6,793 bases of DNA from Ignavibacteriota bacterium. Lineage in GTDB: Bacteria > Bacteroidota > Ignavibacteria > UBA10030 > UBA6906. The stretch covers positions 1-6,793 of the forward strand of contig JACQVJ010000169.1 of the NCBI GenBank assembly GCA_016209805.1, in the 5' to 3' direction. Under the pieces are notes generated by a model, which made no database searches, was not told where the DNA came from, and saw nothing but the letters and a program-made list of their open reading frames with translations. Positions 1-6,308 of this stretch are shown here, one piece after another. The position numbers were made by a program, and so were the translations under genes. How positions within the stretch are numbered: position 1 is the stretch's first letter; each line of letters starts with the position of its first letter.

Positions 1-1971
1 AACCTGAACTATCTGAAAAAGATTCAAAAGTACTCATCGAAAGAAGGTCACACACCCAAACTCACACGACTTGGGACATCGGAGTGGGACAAGCTGAAAT
101 CAAGAGCAAAGAACCGCGTGAAAGACATTGCACGCGACCTGATTTCCCTCTATTCCAAACGGAAACACGAACAGGGCTTCGTGTTCCAAAGAGATTCACT
201 ATGGCAAAAAGAACTCGAAGCATCGTTCATGTATGAAGATACGTTCGACCAGGCCAAGGCAACGCTGGACGTGAAGCGAGACATGGAAGCGCCCTTTCCC
301 ATGGACCGACTTGTGTGCGGAGACGTTGGCTTCGGCAAAACCGAAGTTGCCGTGCGCGCAGCGTTCAAGGCGGTGATGAGTGGGAAACAAGTTGCCATTC
401 TCGTCCCGACAACTATTCTTGCCCTCCAGCATTACAACACATTTCTCGATCGGACCTCGAAGTATGCGACGAACATTCAGGTCATCTCACGCCTTAAAAC
501 GAAGAAAGAACAGTCTCGGATTCTGGAGGAGCTCAATGCAGGTGCAATTGACATTATCATTGGCACTCACCGACTCCTCTCGAGAGATGTTCGCTTCAAA
601 GATCTCGGTTTGCTGATCATTGATGAAGAACATCGATTTGGCGTTGCAGCAAAGGAGAGGCTCCGCCTGCTGAAGGAAACAGTCGACACGTTAACATTGA
701 CTGCAACGCCAATCCCGCGCACGCTGCATTTTTCTCTCATGGGGGCTCGCGATCTTTCGATCATTGCGACGGCACCACGCAACCGTCTCCCAATCATCAC
801 GGAGATCGCGCGATATGATGAACGGCTCATCAAAGAAGCCATACGAAAGGAAGTACATAGAGGTGGTCAGGTGTACTTTGTGCATGATCGAGTGAGCAAC
901 ATAGAAGAAGTAACGGCACATCTCAGAGTTACTCTGCCCGAGTTGCGAATCGATTTCGCGCATGGGCAGATGCATGCACATAAACTGGAGAACGTTATGC
1001 TGGATTTTCTTGAAAAGAGATCGGACGTACTCGTCTGCACGAAGATTATTGAATCGGGATTGGATATTCCCAACGTCAACACGATCATCGTGAATCGCGC
1101 TGACAGGTTCGGTTTGGCAGAGTTGTATCAATTGCGGGGTAGAGTCGGTCGTTCAAACGTTCAGGCGTATGCGTTCCTTCTCACGCCACCGATTTCACTT
1201 CTTCCTCGGACAACGTTGCAGAAGTTACAGGCTCTCGAAGAATACACAGAGCTTGGCTCAGGATTCAATCTGGCCATGCGTGATCTGGAGATCCGCGGAG
1301 CTGGCAACCTTCTCGGTGGAGAACAAAGCGGGTTCATCGAGACGATGGGATTTGAGATGTACACGAAGATTCTGGAGGAAGCTGTTACTGAGCTAAAGGA
1401 GCAAGAGTTTCAGGATCTGTTCGAGGTTGGGACGTCCGGGAAAAGAAGTATGACCGAAACCGCGGTTGAGATAGAGTATGATGCCTTGATACCGGATACG
1501 TACGTCGCGAATGATGCCGAGCGGCTTGCTATCTACCGCAGGTTGTATGCATTGACAAGCCGGGCGCAGCTCGATGAAATCGGGAACGAACTGGAGGATC
1601 GTTTTGGGATCCTCCCCAGGGAGGTAGAGAATCTTCTATGGGCGATACGAATACGAATGGCAGCCAGCAGTCTGGGGTTGAGCAAGGTGAGAATCGGCCA
1701 CACACAATTCGAGATCGAGTTTCCGCCTACCTCATTCTATGAAGGCGAGAGTTTTCAGAGGATCATGTCATTCATCTCACACCAGCCGAAACACGGACTT
1801 CGACTCAAACAGTCGGGGAATCTCCTTGTCTTAAGCGTCAAGTATCCTCAGGGTTTCACAAGCGGGGCTTTTGCCTTTGCAGAAGCGTTTATACACGAAA
1901 TCGAATCTGCAAGTACAGCTAATCAAGAAGCAATTGCCGTTCACTCCACAGCCGAAAAGCTCGGTGGGTAA
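1..1971 (+). CDS. mfd: Transcription-repair coupling factor Mfd, 5'-truncated by window edge
   Basis: The open frame runs in from base 1 and ends at TAA 1969-1971, giving 656 residues. Full-length Mfd has about 1,100-1,200, so the UvrB-like N-terminal modules and most of the RNA polymerase interaction domain lie outside the window. Mfd is the ATP-driven dsDNA translocase that pushes stalled RNA polymerase off lesions and recruits UvrA in nucleotide excision repair. Seen here: the end of the RNAP-interaction region and linker (residues 1-60); Walker A GDVGFGKT (nt 319-342); the DEEH box (nt 622-633) followed by RFGV; TATPIPRT near nt 700; a translocation-type motif with RGGQVYFV (about nt 862-885); the ESGLDIPNVNTII and GRVGRS motifs of the second helicase lobe (nt 1051-1155); and LEIRGAGNLLGGEQSG (about nt 1285-1332). 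The C-terminal regulatory domain follows. The methionine-like codon at 118 is an internal GTG, not the start, because coding similarity to Mfd continues upstream of it. No frameshift is visible. RecG is excluded by the long C-terminal domain and the linker sequence. Confidence 0.97.
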   Translation, partial: NLNYLKKIQKYSSKEGHTPKLTRLGTSEWDKLKSRAKNRVKDIARDLISLYSKRKHEQGFVFQRDSLWQKELEASFMYEDTFDQAKATLDVKRDMEAPFPMDRLVCGDVGFGKTEVAVRAAFKAVMSGKQVAILVPTTILALQHYNTFLDRTSKYATNIQVISRLKTKKEQSRILEELNAGAIDIIIGTHRLLSRDVRFKDLGLLIIDEEHRFGVAAKERLRLLKETVDTLTLTATPIPRTLHFSLMGARDLSIIATAPRNRLPIITEIARYDERLIKEAIRKEVHRGGQVYFVHDRVSNIEEVTAHLRVTLPELRIDFAHGQMHAHKLENVMLDFLEKRSDVLVCTKIIESGLDIPNVNTIIVNRADRFGLAELYQLRGRVGRSNVQAYAFLLTPPISLLPRTTLQKLQALEEYTELGSGFNLAMRDLEIRGAGNLLGGEQSGFIETMGFEMYTKILEEAVTELKEQEFQDLFEVGTSGKRSMTETAVEIEYDALIPDTYVANDAERLAIYRRLYALTSRAQLDEIGNELEDRFGILPREVENLLWAIRIRMAASSLGLSKVRIGHTQFEIEFPPTSFYEGESFQRIMSFISHQPKHGLRLKQSGNLLVLSVKYPQGFTSGAFAFAEAFIHEIESASTANQEAIAVHSTAEKLGG

Positions 1972-2041
1972 GTCACTCTTCATCCAAATCCGACCTTCTA
2001 TTGAATCCCCTCAAAACTGCATCGTTTTCTCCATTTTCCGC

Positions 2042-2058
2042 TTGACTTTAAGAGTCAA
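2042..2058. repeat. Inverted repeat overlapping the -35 element
   Basis: TTGACT-TTAAG-AGTCAA is a 6-bp inverted repeat with a 5-base centre. The -35 hexamer forms its left arm. CGC at 2039-2041 and GCG at 2061-2063 could extend the pairing across a two-base bulge. No T tract follows on either strand, so it is not an obvious terminator. It could be an operator for a dimeric regulator, or chance. Confidence 0.4.
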
Positions 2059-2069
2059 AAGCGTATCTT
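2042..2069 (+). promoter_or_regulatory. Candidate promoter of the mraZ-rsmH-ftsL-ftsI operon
   Basis: TTGACT (2042-2047) and TATCTT (2064-2069) are separated by 16 bases, close to a sigma-70 arrangement. The -10 extended by two bases, TATCTTAG (2064-2071), also matches seven of eight positions of the Bacteroidetes form TAnnTTTG. Transcription would begin near 2076-2078, leaving a leader of roughly 80 nt. It is the only convincing promoter pair in the gap and sits directly before the MraZ-type boxes. Assignment is by eye. Confidence 0.6.
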
Positions 2070-2080
2070 AGCTCCGTCGA

Positions 2081-2115
2081 TGGGTAATAGTGGTGGGAAG
2101 TGGGACGACATCCCA
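2081..2115. promoter_or_regulatory. Probable MraZ operator: TGGG boxes at 10-bp period
   Basis: TGGGT (2081-2085), TGGTG (2091-2095, one base off TGGG) and TGGGA (2101-2105) start exactly ten bases apart. TCCCA (2111-2115), the reverse complement of TGGGA, occupies the next ten-base step. E. coli MraZ is known to bind TGGGN direct repeats separated by five bases upstream of its own gene, and the spacing here is the same. A further TGGGA lies out of phase at 2094-2098. The boxes sit about 12 bases beyond the -10, so bound MraZ would overlap or lie just past the transcription start and could autorepress the operon. Confidence 0.68.
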
Positions 2116-2154
2116 TTCCTGACCTAAGTATCACTCCAGCGCAATCAATTCGCC

Positions 2155-2610
2155 ATGTCATCCTTCAAGGGTTCGTTCGAATACTCTGTTGATAGTAAGG
2201 GAAGAGTAAACATTCCCTTACGGTTACGCAAGTATTTGTCGGCTGAGGCGAACGCCACCTTCACGATAACCCGCGGCTTCGAACGATCCGTCTTCGTCTA
2301 TCCGCAGGATGAGTGGGCAACAGTTGAGCGTTCCATTCGAGAGCTTTCACCCTCGGAGGCACGAGAACGTTTTTTTATGCGAGTGCTCCTTCAGCATGCA
2401 ACTGAATCCCAACTTGATGGTCAATCCAGAATCACAATTCCGAAAGGCCTGCTCGAACACGCGGGAATAGAAACTGAAGTAATGATTCTCGGGGTACTGA
2501 ACCACATCGAGTTGTGGAATCCAGCTCTATACAAAGAGTATTTGAAATCACAGCAGGAAAGCTATGAAGACGTCGCTCAAGCTATCTTGAAGAAACCCAC
2601 ACGTCAGTGA
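2155..2610 (+). CDS. mraZ: MraZ, transcriptional regulator of the dcw cluster
   Basis: This 151-residue protein has the usual MraZ length (about 140-155). MraZ is a ring-forming DNA-binding protein that represses its own division and cell wall operon. Two SpoVT-AbrB half-domains are visible: the first around residues 5-52 with DSKGR (13-17) followed by VNIP, the second around 81-124 with LDGQSR (87-92) followed by ITIP. The WNPALYKEYL stretch (121-130) is typical of the family C-terminus. In the second motif the usual glycine before arginine is serine (S91). ATG 2155 is the only possible start: an in-frame TAA lies at 2125-2127 with no ATG, GTG or TTG between. No Shine-Dalgarno precedes it. 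It heads the operon, with the box array 40-74 bases upstream as its likely operator, and rsmH begins 26 bases after its stop. Confidence 0.96.
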   Translation: MSSFKGSFEYSVDSKGRVNIPLRLRKYLSAEANATFTITRGFERSVFVYPQDEWATVERSIRELSPSEARERFFMRVLLQHATESQLDGQSRITIPKGLLEHAGIETEVMILGVLNHIELWNPALYKEYLKSQQESYEDVAQAILKKPTRQ

Positions 2611-2636
2611 ATCAGGAATGTATACCTTGAACACCG

Positions 2637-3563
2637 ATGCCCGAGCAGGACGCATTTCATGAACCGGTTCTTCGAGAAGACGTTCTGCGCTTTCTTGTTA
2701 CCAATGGAGAATATGTATATGTCGATGGCACAGTGGGGGGGGGCGGACACGCGGAAGGAATCTGCAAGCGGTTGCGCGGTGCAGGACGGCTCATCTGTTT
2801 TGATGCAGATGAGGATGCGCTTGTGTATTCGCGAAATCGACTGCAAGCATTTCAACAGCGAGTTACATTTGTTCACTCCAATTTCAGGAATCTGAAGGCC
2901 GAGCTTCATGCCGTTAACGTAGAACGCATACACGGGATATTGCTCGACCTTGGTGTTTCGTCATTTCAGTTGGACGAAGGGCCCAGGGGATTCTCGTTCC
3001 GCGCAGACGAAAGGATCGACATGCGCATGGATCGAAGACAGAAGATGAGCGGTTGGACGGTTGTAAACAGGTACGATGAGAAGATGCTGGCTGAGGTGCT
3101 GTGGAAGTACGGCGAGGAACGCCACTCGCGTAGAATTGCGCGGAAGATTGTCAAAGCCAGGCCGATTGACTCCACTGGACGCCTATCCTCTGTCGTTGAA
3201 TCGGCTGTTGGAAAAAAGTTTCTGATAAAATCTCTTGCGCGCGTGTTCCAGGCGATCCGGATTGAAGTGAATGACGAGCTTGGGAATCTGGAGCATGTGC
3301 TTGCTGACTCGATTGACCTTCTCGAACCCGGGGGACGCATCGTGGTCATCACGTACCATTCGCTCGAAGATCGAATCACAAAAAACAGATTCAAAGAAGC
3401 ATCGGCTCAGAGGATCCCGTCCGGGAGCAAGTACATCCCGGACGCAGTTGCCGTCCCACGGCTCCGCGTTCTGACAAAAACGCCCGTGAAGGCGGCCGCT
3501 GAAGAGATTGAACACAATCCCAGCGCGCGGAGCGCAAAAATGAGGGTTGCAGAAAGGTTGTAG
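2637..3563 (+). CDS. rsmH: 16S rRNA (cytosine-1402 N4)-methyltransferase RsmH (MraW)
   Basis: This 308-residue protein matches the family's usual length of about 300-315. RsmH uses S-adenosylmethionine to methylate N4 of C1402 in the decoding centre of 16S rRNA. Seen in order: HEPVL (8-12); the SAM-binding DGTVGGGGH (30-38); the acidic FDAD (55-58); LLDLGVSSFQLD (102-113) and PRGFSF (116-121); MRMD (129-132); the inserted helical domain to about 200; SLARVFQAIRIEVN (199-212); YHSLEDR (240-246); and the C-terminal NPSARSAKMRVAERL (294-308). An in-frame TGA at 2628-2630, two codons upstream, makes ATG 2637 the earliest start. No good Shine-Dalgarno is seen; AGGA at 2614-2617 is too far away. 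It lies between mraZ and ftsL in the conserved dcw order. The glycine-rich SAM loop is encoded by a run of nine G (2735-2743). Confidence 0.97.
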   Translation: MPEQDAFHEPVLREDVLRFLVTNGEYVYVDGTVGGGGHAEGICKRLRGAGRLICFDADEDALVYSRNRLQAFQQRVTFVHSNFRNLKAELHAVNVERIHGILLDLGVSSFQLDEGPRGFSFRADERIDMRMDRRQKMSGWTVVNRYDEKMLAEVLWKYGEERHSRRIARKIVKARPIDSTGRLSSVVESAVGKKFLIKSLARVFQAIRIEVNDELGNLEHVLADSIDLLEPGGRIVVITYHSLEDRITKNRFKEASAQRIPSGSKYIPDAVAVPRLRVLTKTPVKAAAEEIEHNPSARSAKMRVAERL

Positions 3564-3577
3564 CACATCGCTATGAA

Positions 3578-4072
3578 ATGTCTCAACTTCTGTTGCGTGC
3601 GCAATCACAGAACATCATGAAAAGAAAATCTTCAGGCGATGTACCTTCACTGTTGGATCGCGTCACGGGGGAAAGCGACTCGTGGAAGGAAAGAGAGCGG
3701 CGCTATATCTACAGTGGTGAACCTCGGACTACGCCGGGCTATGTCATTCGACCAAACAGAAAGGCGACCCGGCGTAAGGTATCGACTTTCACGATCATAC
3801 TGATGCTGTTCGGTTTCGCTGTGTCCATTGTGGTTTACATAGGCAATATCATTGAAGTTGACCGGCTCGCGATTGAAGTTCACCAACTCCGAACGATTCA
3901 CAGCAAAATCGTGGATGCAAATGAAGCACTCAAGGCCGAAATCAATCGCAAGTCATCGCTCGAGCGGATTGCCAAAACAGCGACAGAGGAGCTTGGCCTC
4001 AGATACTCCACTGTTCCTCCAATCCTGATCGATGTCGGGAGGGATCAATTTGAGCGGTTCGGGAAGAGATAG
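3578..4072 (+). CDS. ftsL: FtsL-like bitopic cell division protein
   Basis: This 164-residue protein is recognised by architecture and position more than by strong motifs. A charged cytoplasmic N-terminus of about 68 residues ends in a basic patch (RPNRKATRRKV, 59-69). One membrane helix follows (about 70-92), then an extracytoplasmic heptad-like segment (about 93-135, VDRL..EVHQLRTI..KIVDANEALKAEI), and then SLERIAKTATEELGLRY (127-143), which resembles the ending of FtsL/DivIC proteins. The basic side faces inward, predicting N-in/C-out topology. FtsL pairs with a DivIC/FtsB-type partner through the coiled coil and helps activate the septal synthase FtsW-FtsI. It begins 14 bases after rsmH and ends 4 bases before the preferred ftsI start, the standard mraZ-rsmH-ftsL-ftsI order. 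An alternative start at ATG 3617 would drop 13 residues; neither start has a clear Shine-Dalgarno. The long N-terminal tail is unusual for FtsL, and a DivIC-type relative cannot be excluded. Confidence 0.82.
   Translation: MSQLLLRAQSQNIMKRKSSGDVPSLLDRVTGESDSWKERERRYIYSGEPRTTPGYVIRPNRKATRRKVSTFTIILMLFGFAVSIVVYIGNIIEVDRLAIEVHQLRTIHSKIVDANEALKAEINRKSSLERIAKTATEELGLRYSTVPPILIDVGRDQFERFGKR
4062..4068 (+). promoter_or_regulatory. Ribosome binding site deciding the ftsI start
   Basis: GGAAGAG ends eight bases before ATG 4077 and lies inside the last codons of ftsL. AGGG (4071-4074) is also present but sits very close to the ATG. The upstream in-frame ATG at 4032 has no purine-rich stretch ahead of it, which favours 4077 and fits translational coupling with ftsL. 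Confidence 0.55.
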
Positions 4073-4076
4073 GGAA

Positions 4077-6239
4077 ATGTTCGGAAGGAAAGAAAAACAC
4101 GTTCCAGATAATCAGAAGTCTGCGCTGAGAGAATCGTTGGGACGGATTCTCATTGTGAAGATACTCATGGTTCTGTTGTTTCTTCTCATTGCTGTTCGCC
4201 TCTTGCAGGTGCAAGTAATCGAGGCGCCAAAGCTTAAGGAACTCGCAAAGAGACAATATCTGGCGCCGATGATTCTGCCCGCAACCCGCGGGAACATTTA
4301 TGATCGCAATGGAAAGCCCCTGGTTTCGAACACAATGTACATATCGTTTGCCGCGGACCCGACTGTTGTAAAAGGCAGTACGAGTGGAGTGGCGAGACGA
4401 TTTGCAAAAGTTTTCGGCAGGTCCGAGGAGTTCTATTTTTCCAAACTCAAAAAAGGGTCAAGCTTTGTTTGGCTTGAGCGAGGGGTCAAACCGGAGGTAG
4501 CCGCAAGAATCAAAGCCGAGGAACTCGTTGGCGTCATCCGACTCAACGAGCCGAAGCGCCTTTACCACTACGGGCGTATTGGCGGTCAACTCATCGGCTT
4601 TACCGGCATGGACTACGTGGGTTTGAGCGGCATTGAGTTCCTGTATGACAAACAATTGAGAGGCAGAGCCGGCCACGTCGTTATGCAACGCGATGGATTT
4701 GGTCGCACGAGACCTTCGGTGGATCATCCTCGCATGGAACCGGTGAACGGACAGAGCATTGTCCTCACTATTGATCTTGAGTACCAGGCGATTGCAGAAG
4801 AAGAGTTGCGCAGGGGGATTGAACGAAACAAAGCAAAGAGCGGATTGGTGGTAATGATGGATCCGTCGACCGGAGAAGTGCTTGCGATGGCAAACTATCC
4901 CGGTATTGATCCTGGAAACGCGTCTCGTGCCGATACGTCCCTCATCCGGAACCGGACGATTACCGACATGTTCGAACCGGGCTCGGTGTTTAAGATCGTC
5001 ACTGCGTCGGCCGCGCTGGAACGTGACGTTGCGAAGCCAGAACAGAAGTTCTATGCCGAACAAGGTCGATATGTAGTCAATCTCGGCGGAGGGAGAACTC
5101 GCACGATCACCGATACGCATCCACATGGTTTGCTGACGTTCCAACAGGGAATGGAACAATCAAGCAATATCGTGCTGGCAAAAATTTCGGATCTCATCGG
5201 GGCTGAGCTTTTCTACACAACGGCGCGCAATTTCGGTTTTGGCATCGCGACAGGTGTCGGTCTCCCCGGTGAAGTAGGAGGTGAGTTGAAAAAGCCAAGC
5301 TCGTGGTCAAGAGCAACGCTCAATTCGATGGCATACGGGTATGAAGTTCATGTGACACCCATTCAACTCGCAGCATCGTACGGTGTGGTTGCAAACAATG
5401 GCACGTTGATGAAACCGTACATTGTCAGACAGATTCTGAATAAGAACAATGAGGTTGTGGTTGAAACACATCCACAGGCAATCAGACGCGTCATCTCCAA
5501 CTCTACGGCGGAGATACTGAAGAGTTTTCTCGTGGGAGCGGTTGAACGCGGGACAGGTATACAGGCAAAAACAAAGGGAGTAACTGTTGCCGGCAAAACC
5601 GGTACCTCAAGAAAGTATCTAAAGAAATACATCCCTGGAAGCTACACTGCATCCTTCGCGGGCTTTTTTCCAGCCGACGATCCTCAAGCAGTCTGCCTGG
5701 TGATGCTGGATAATCCTGCTGGCGAAGTGTATACTGGCGGACTTTCGGCTGCGCCGATCTTCAGGGCGATTGCAGAAAAGGTGGTTGCAACTTCGGAACG
5801 GTTCACGAGGAAGCCGCAAATGCAGTTTGTCGGAAAAGAGCTTCTCTCGGTTCCCGATGTCACACTCCTTGAAACCAACGTTGCTCACAGTCTGCTGACC
5901 TCACTTGGCTTTGAGGTTGAAATGAAGGGCGCGGGCACTGCGGTCGTTAAACAGTCGCCGGGTGCCGGAACAAAAATTTCTCGTGACGAAGTGGTGAAGC
6001 TCTCGTCGGCAGTCGACCGAATGGCGGGTCCGCGCGGCTTCACGGTTGTTCCAGATGTACGGGGTCTCACCTTGCGGCGCGCGATCAACCGCCTGACGCT
6101 TGCACAACTGGACTTCCGTATTGATGGATCGGGGATTGTTTCCTCGCAGAGTCTGCCCGTGGGAGAGCAGGTGAGGATCGGAACGCGGTTGACGCTCCGT
6201 TGTGAGCCGAAGCGATTGACTATTGCAAGTGCATACTGA
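4077..6239 (+). CDS. ftsI: Septal peptidoglycan transpeptidase FtsI (PBP3) with two PASTA domains
   Basis: This 720-residue class B penicillin-binding protein cross-links septal peptidoglycan in the periplasm, working with FtsW. From the chosen start: a basic cytoplasmic N-terminus; one membrane anchor (about 23-48); the pedestal/dimerisation domain beginning with ATRGNIYDRNG (69-79); and the transpeptidase domain. That domain carries all three catalytic motifs: SVFK with nucleophile S303 and K306, SSN at 362-364, and KTGT at 507-510. The C-terminus has two PASTA-like repeats, about 592-644 (starting VPDVTLLE, the more divergent one) and about 656-712 (starting VVPDVRGLT). PASTA tails on division PBPs are known in Firmicutes (PBP2x, SpoVD) and in Bacteroidota-type FtsI. 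ATG 4032 is in frame and would add 15 residues but overlap ftsL by 41 bases without a ribosome site, so 4077 is preferred. PBP2 (elongation) is less likely given the dcw position and the PASTA tail. The stop is TGA 6237-6239. Confidence 0.95.
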   Translation: MFGRKEKHVPDNQKSALRESLGRILIVKILMVLLFLLIAVRLLQVQVIEAPKLKELAKRQYLAPMILPATRGNIYDRNGKPLVSNTMYISFAADPTVVKGSTSGVARRFAKVFGRSEEFYFSKLKKGSSFVWLERGVKPEVAARIKAEELVGVIRLNEPKRLYHYGRIGGQLIGFTGMDYVGLSGIEFLYDKQLRGRAGHVVMQRDGFGRTRPSVDHPRMEPVNGQSIVLTIDLEYQAIAEEELRRGIERNKAKSGLVVMMDPSTGEVLAMANYPGIDPGNASRADTSLIRNRTITDMFEPGSVFKIVTASAALERDVAKPEQKFYAEQGRYVVNLGGGRTRTITDTHPHGLLTFQQGMEQSSNIVLAKISDLIGAELFYTTARNFGFGIATGVGLPGEVGGELKKPSSWSRATLNSMAYGYEVHVTPIQLAASYGVVANNGTLMKPYIVRQILNKNNEVVVETHPQAIRRVISNSTAEILKSFLVGAVERGTGIQAKTKGVTVAGKTGTSRKYLKKYIPGSYTASFAGFFPADDPQAVCLVMLDNPAGEVYTGGLSAAPIFRAIAEKVVATSERFTRKPQMQFVGKELLSVPDVTLLETNVAHSLLTSLGFEVEMKGAGTAVVKQSPGAGTKISRDEVVKLSSAVDRMAGPRGFTVVPDVRGLTLRRAINRLTLAQLDFRIDGSGIVSSQSLPVGEQVRIGTRLTLRCEPKRLTIASAY

Positions 6240-6308
6240 AGCGGCAAGGTATCCTGACGAGGATCCATCAGTTCATGTAATCATCAATCCAAATACAAGG
6301 AGTGTGAA
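6240..6308. other. Short gap between ftsI and the CADD-like gene
   Basis: These 69 bases hold a weak hairpin (ATCCT 6251-6255 pairing with AGGAT 6260-6264 over a four-base loop) with no T tract, and no convincing promoter pair. With no terminator visible, read-through from ftsI is possible, so the next gene may belong to the operon or be served by a promoter I cannot see. Confidence 0.5.
6297..6302 (+). promoter_or_regulatory. Strong Shine-Dalgarno of the CADD-like gene
   Basis: AAGGAG lies six bases before ATG 6309. It is the clearest ribosome binding site in the window and contrasts with mraZ, rsmH and ftsL, which have none that I can recognise. It fixes the start of the downstream gene. 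Confidence 0.8.

Larger units (their letters stand above)
1972..2154. other. Intergenic control region between mfd and mraZ
   Basis: This is the only non-coding stretch above 100 bases in the window. Its first 65 bases are pyrimidine-rich and contain no hairpin followed by a T tract, so no intrinsic terminator for mfd is visible. The second half holds a candidate promoter, a palindrome and a row of TGGG boxes, annotated separately. The last 30 bases before mraZ hold no purine-rich Shine-Dalgarno sequence. Confidence 0.7.

Noticed and set aside
118..120. GTG as a start codon for a short Mfd
   Set aside because: The same frame is open back to base 1, and the upstream residues match the Mfd linker, so this is an internal valine codon.
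691..1131. 146-codon open frame on the minus strand inside mfd
   Set aside because: It is antisense to conserved helicase motifs of Mfd, and its translation looks like a random shadow with no domain signal.
2099..2117. Leader hairpin around TGGGA-CGACA-TCCCA as a terminator or riboswitch
   Set aside because: It is short, has no T tract, and is explained better by the ten-base box array. No known riboswitch fold is visible.
2618..2620. ATG 2618 preceded by AGGA as an alternative rsmH start
   Set aside because: It is in a different frame from rsmH and does not lead into the conserved HEPVL region.
2966..3608. Overlapping minus-strand open frames opposite rsmH (about 140 codons each)
   Set aside because: They mirror the rsmH coding frame, and no promoter or family motif supports them.
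4032..4034. ATG 4032 as the ftsI start
   Set aside because: It would overlap ftsL by 41 bases, has no ribosome site, and adds 15 residues unlike an FtsI N-terminus. ATG 4077 has GGAAGAG at good spacing.
4458..5159. 233-codon open frame on the minus strand, opposite ftsI
   Set aside because: It lies wholly inside the transpeptidase gene, has no recognisable family features or ribosome site, and is explained by codon bias of the real gene on the other strand.
6251..6264. Hairpin ATCCT-GACG-AGGAT as a terminator after ftsI
   Set aside because: The stem is only five pairs and no T tract follows, so an intrinsic terminator is not supported.
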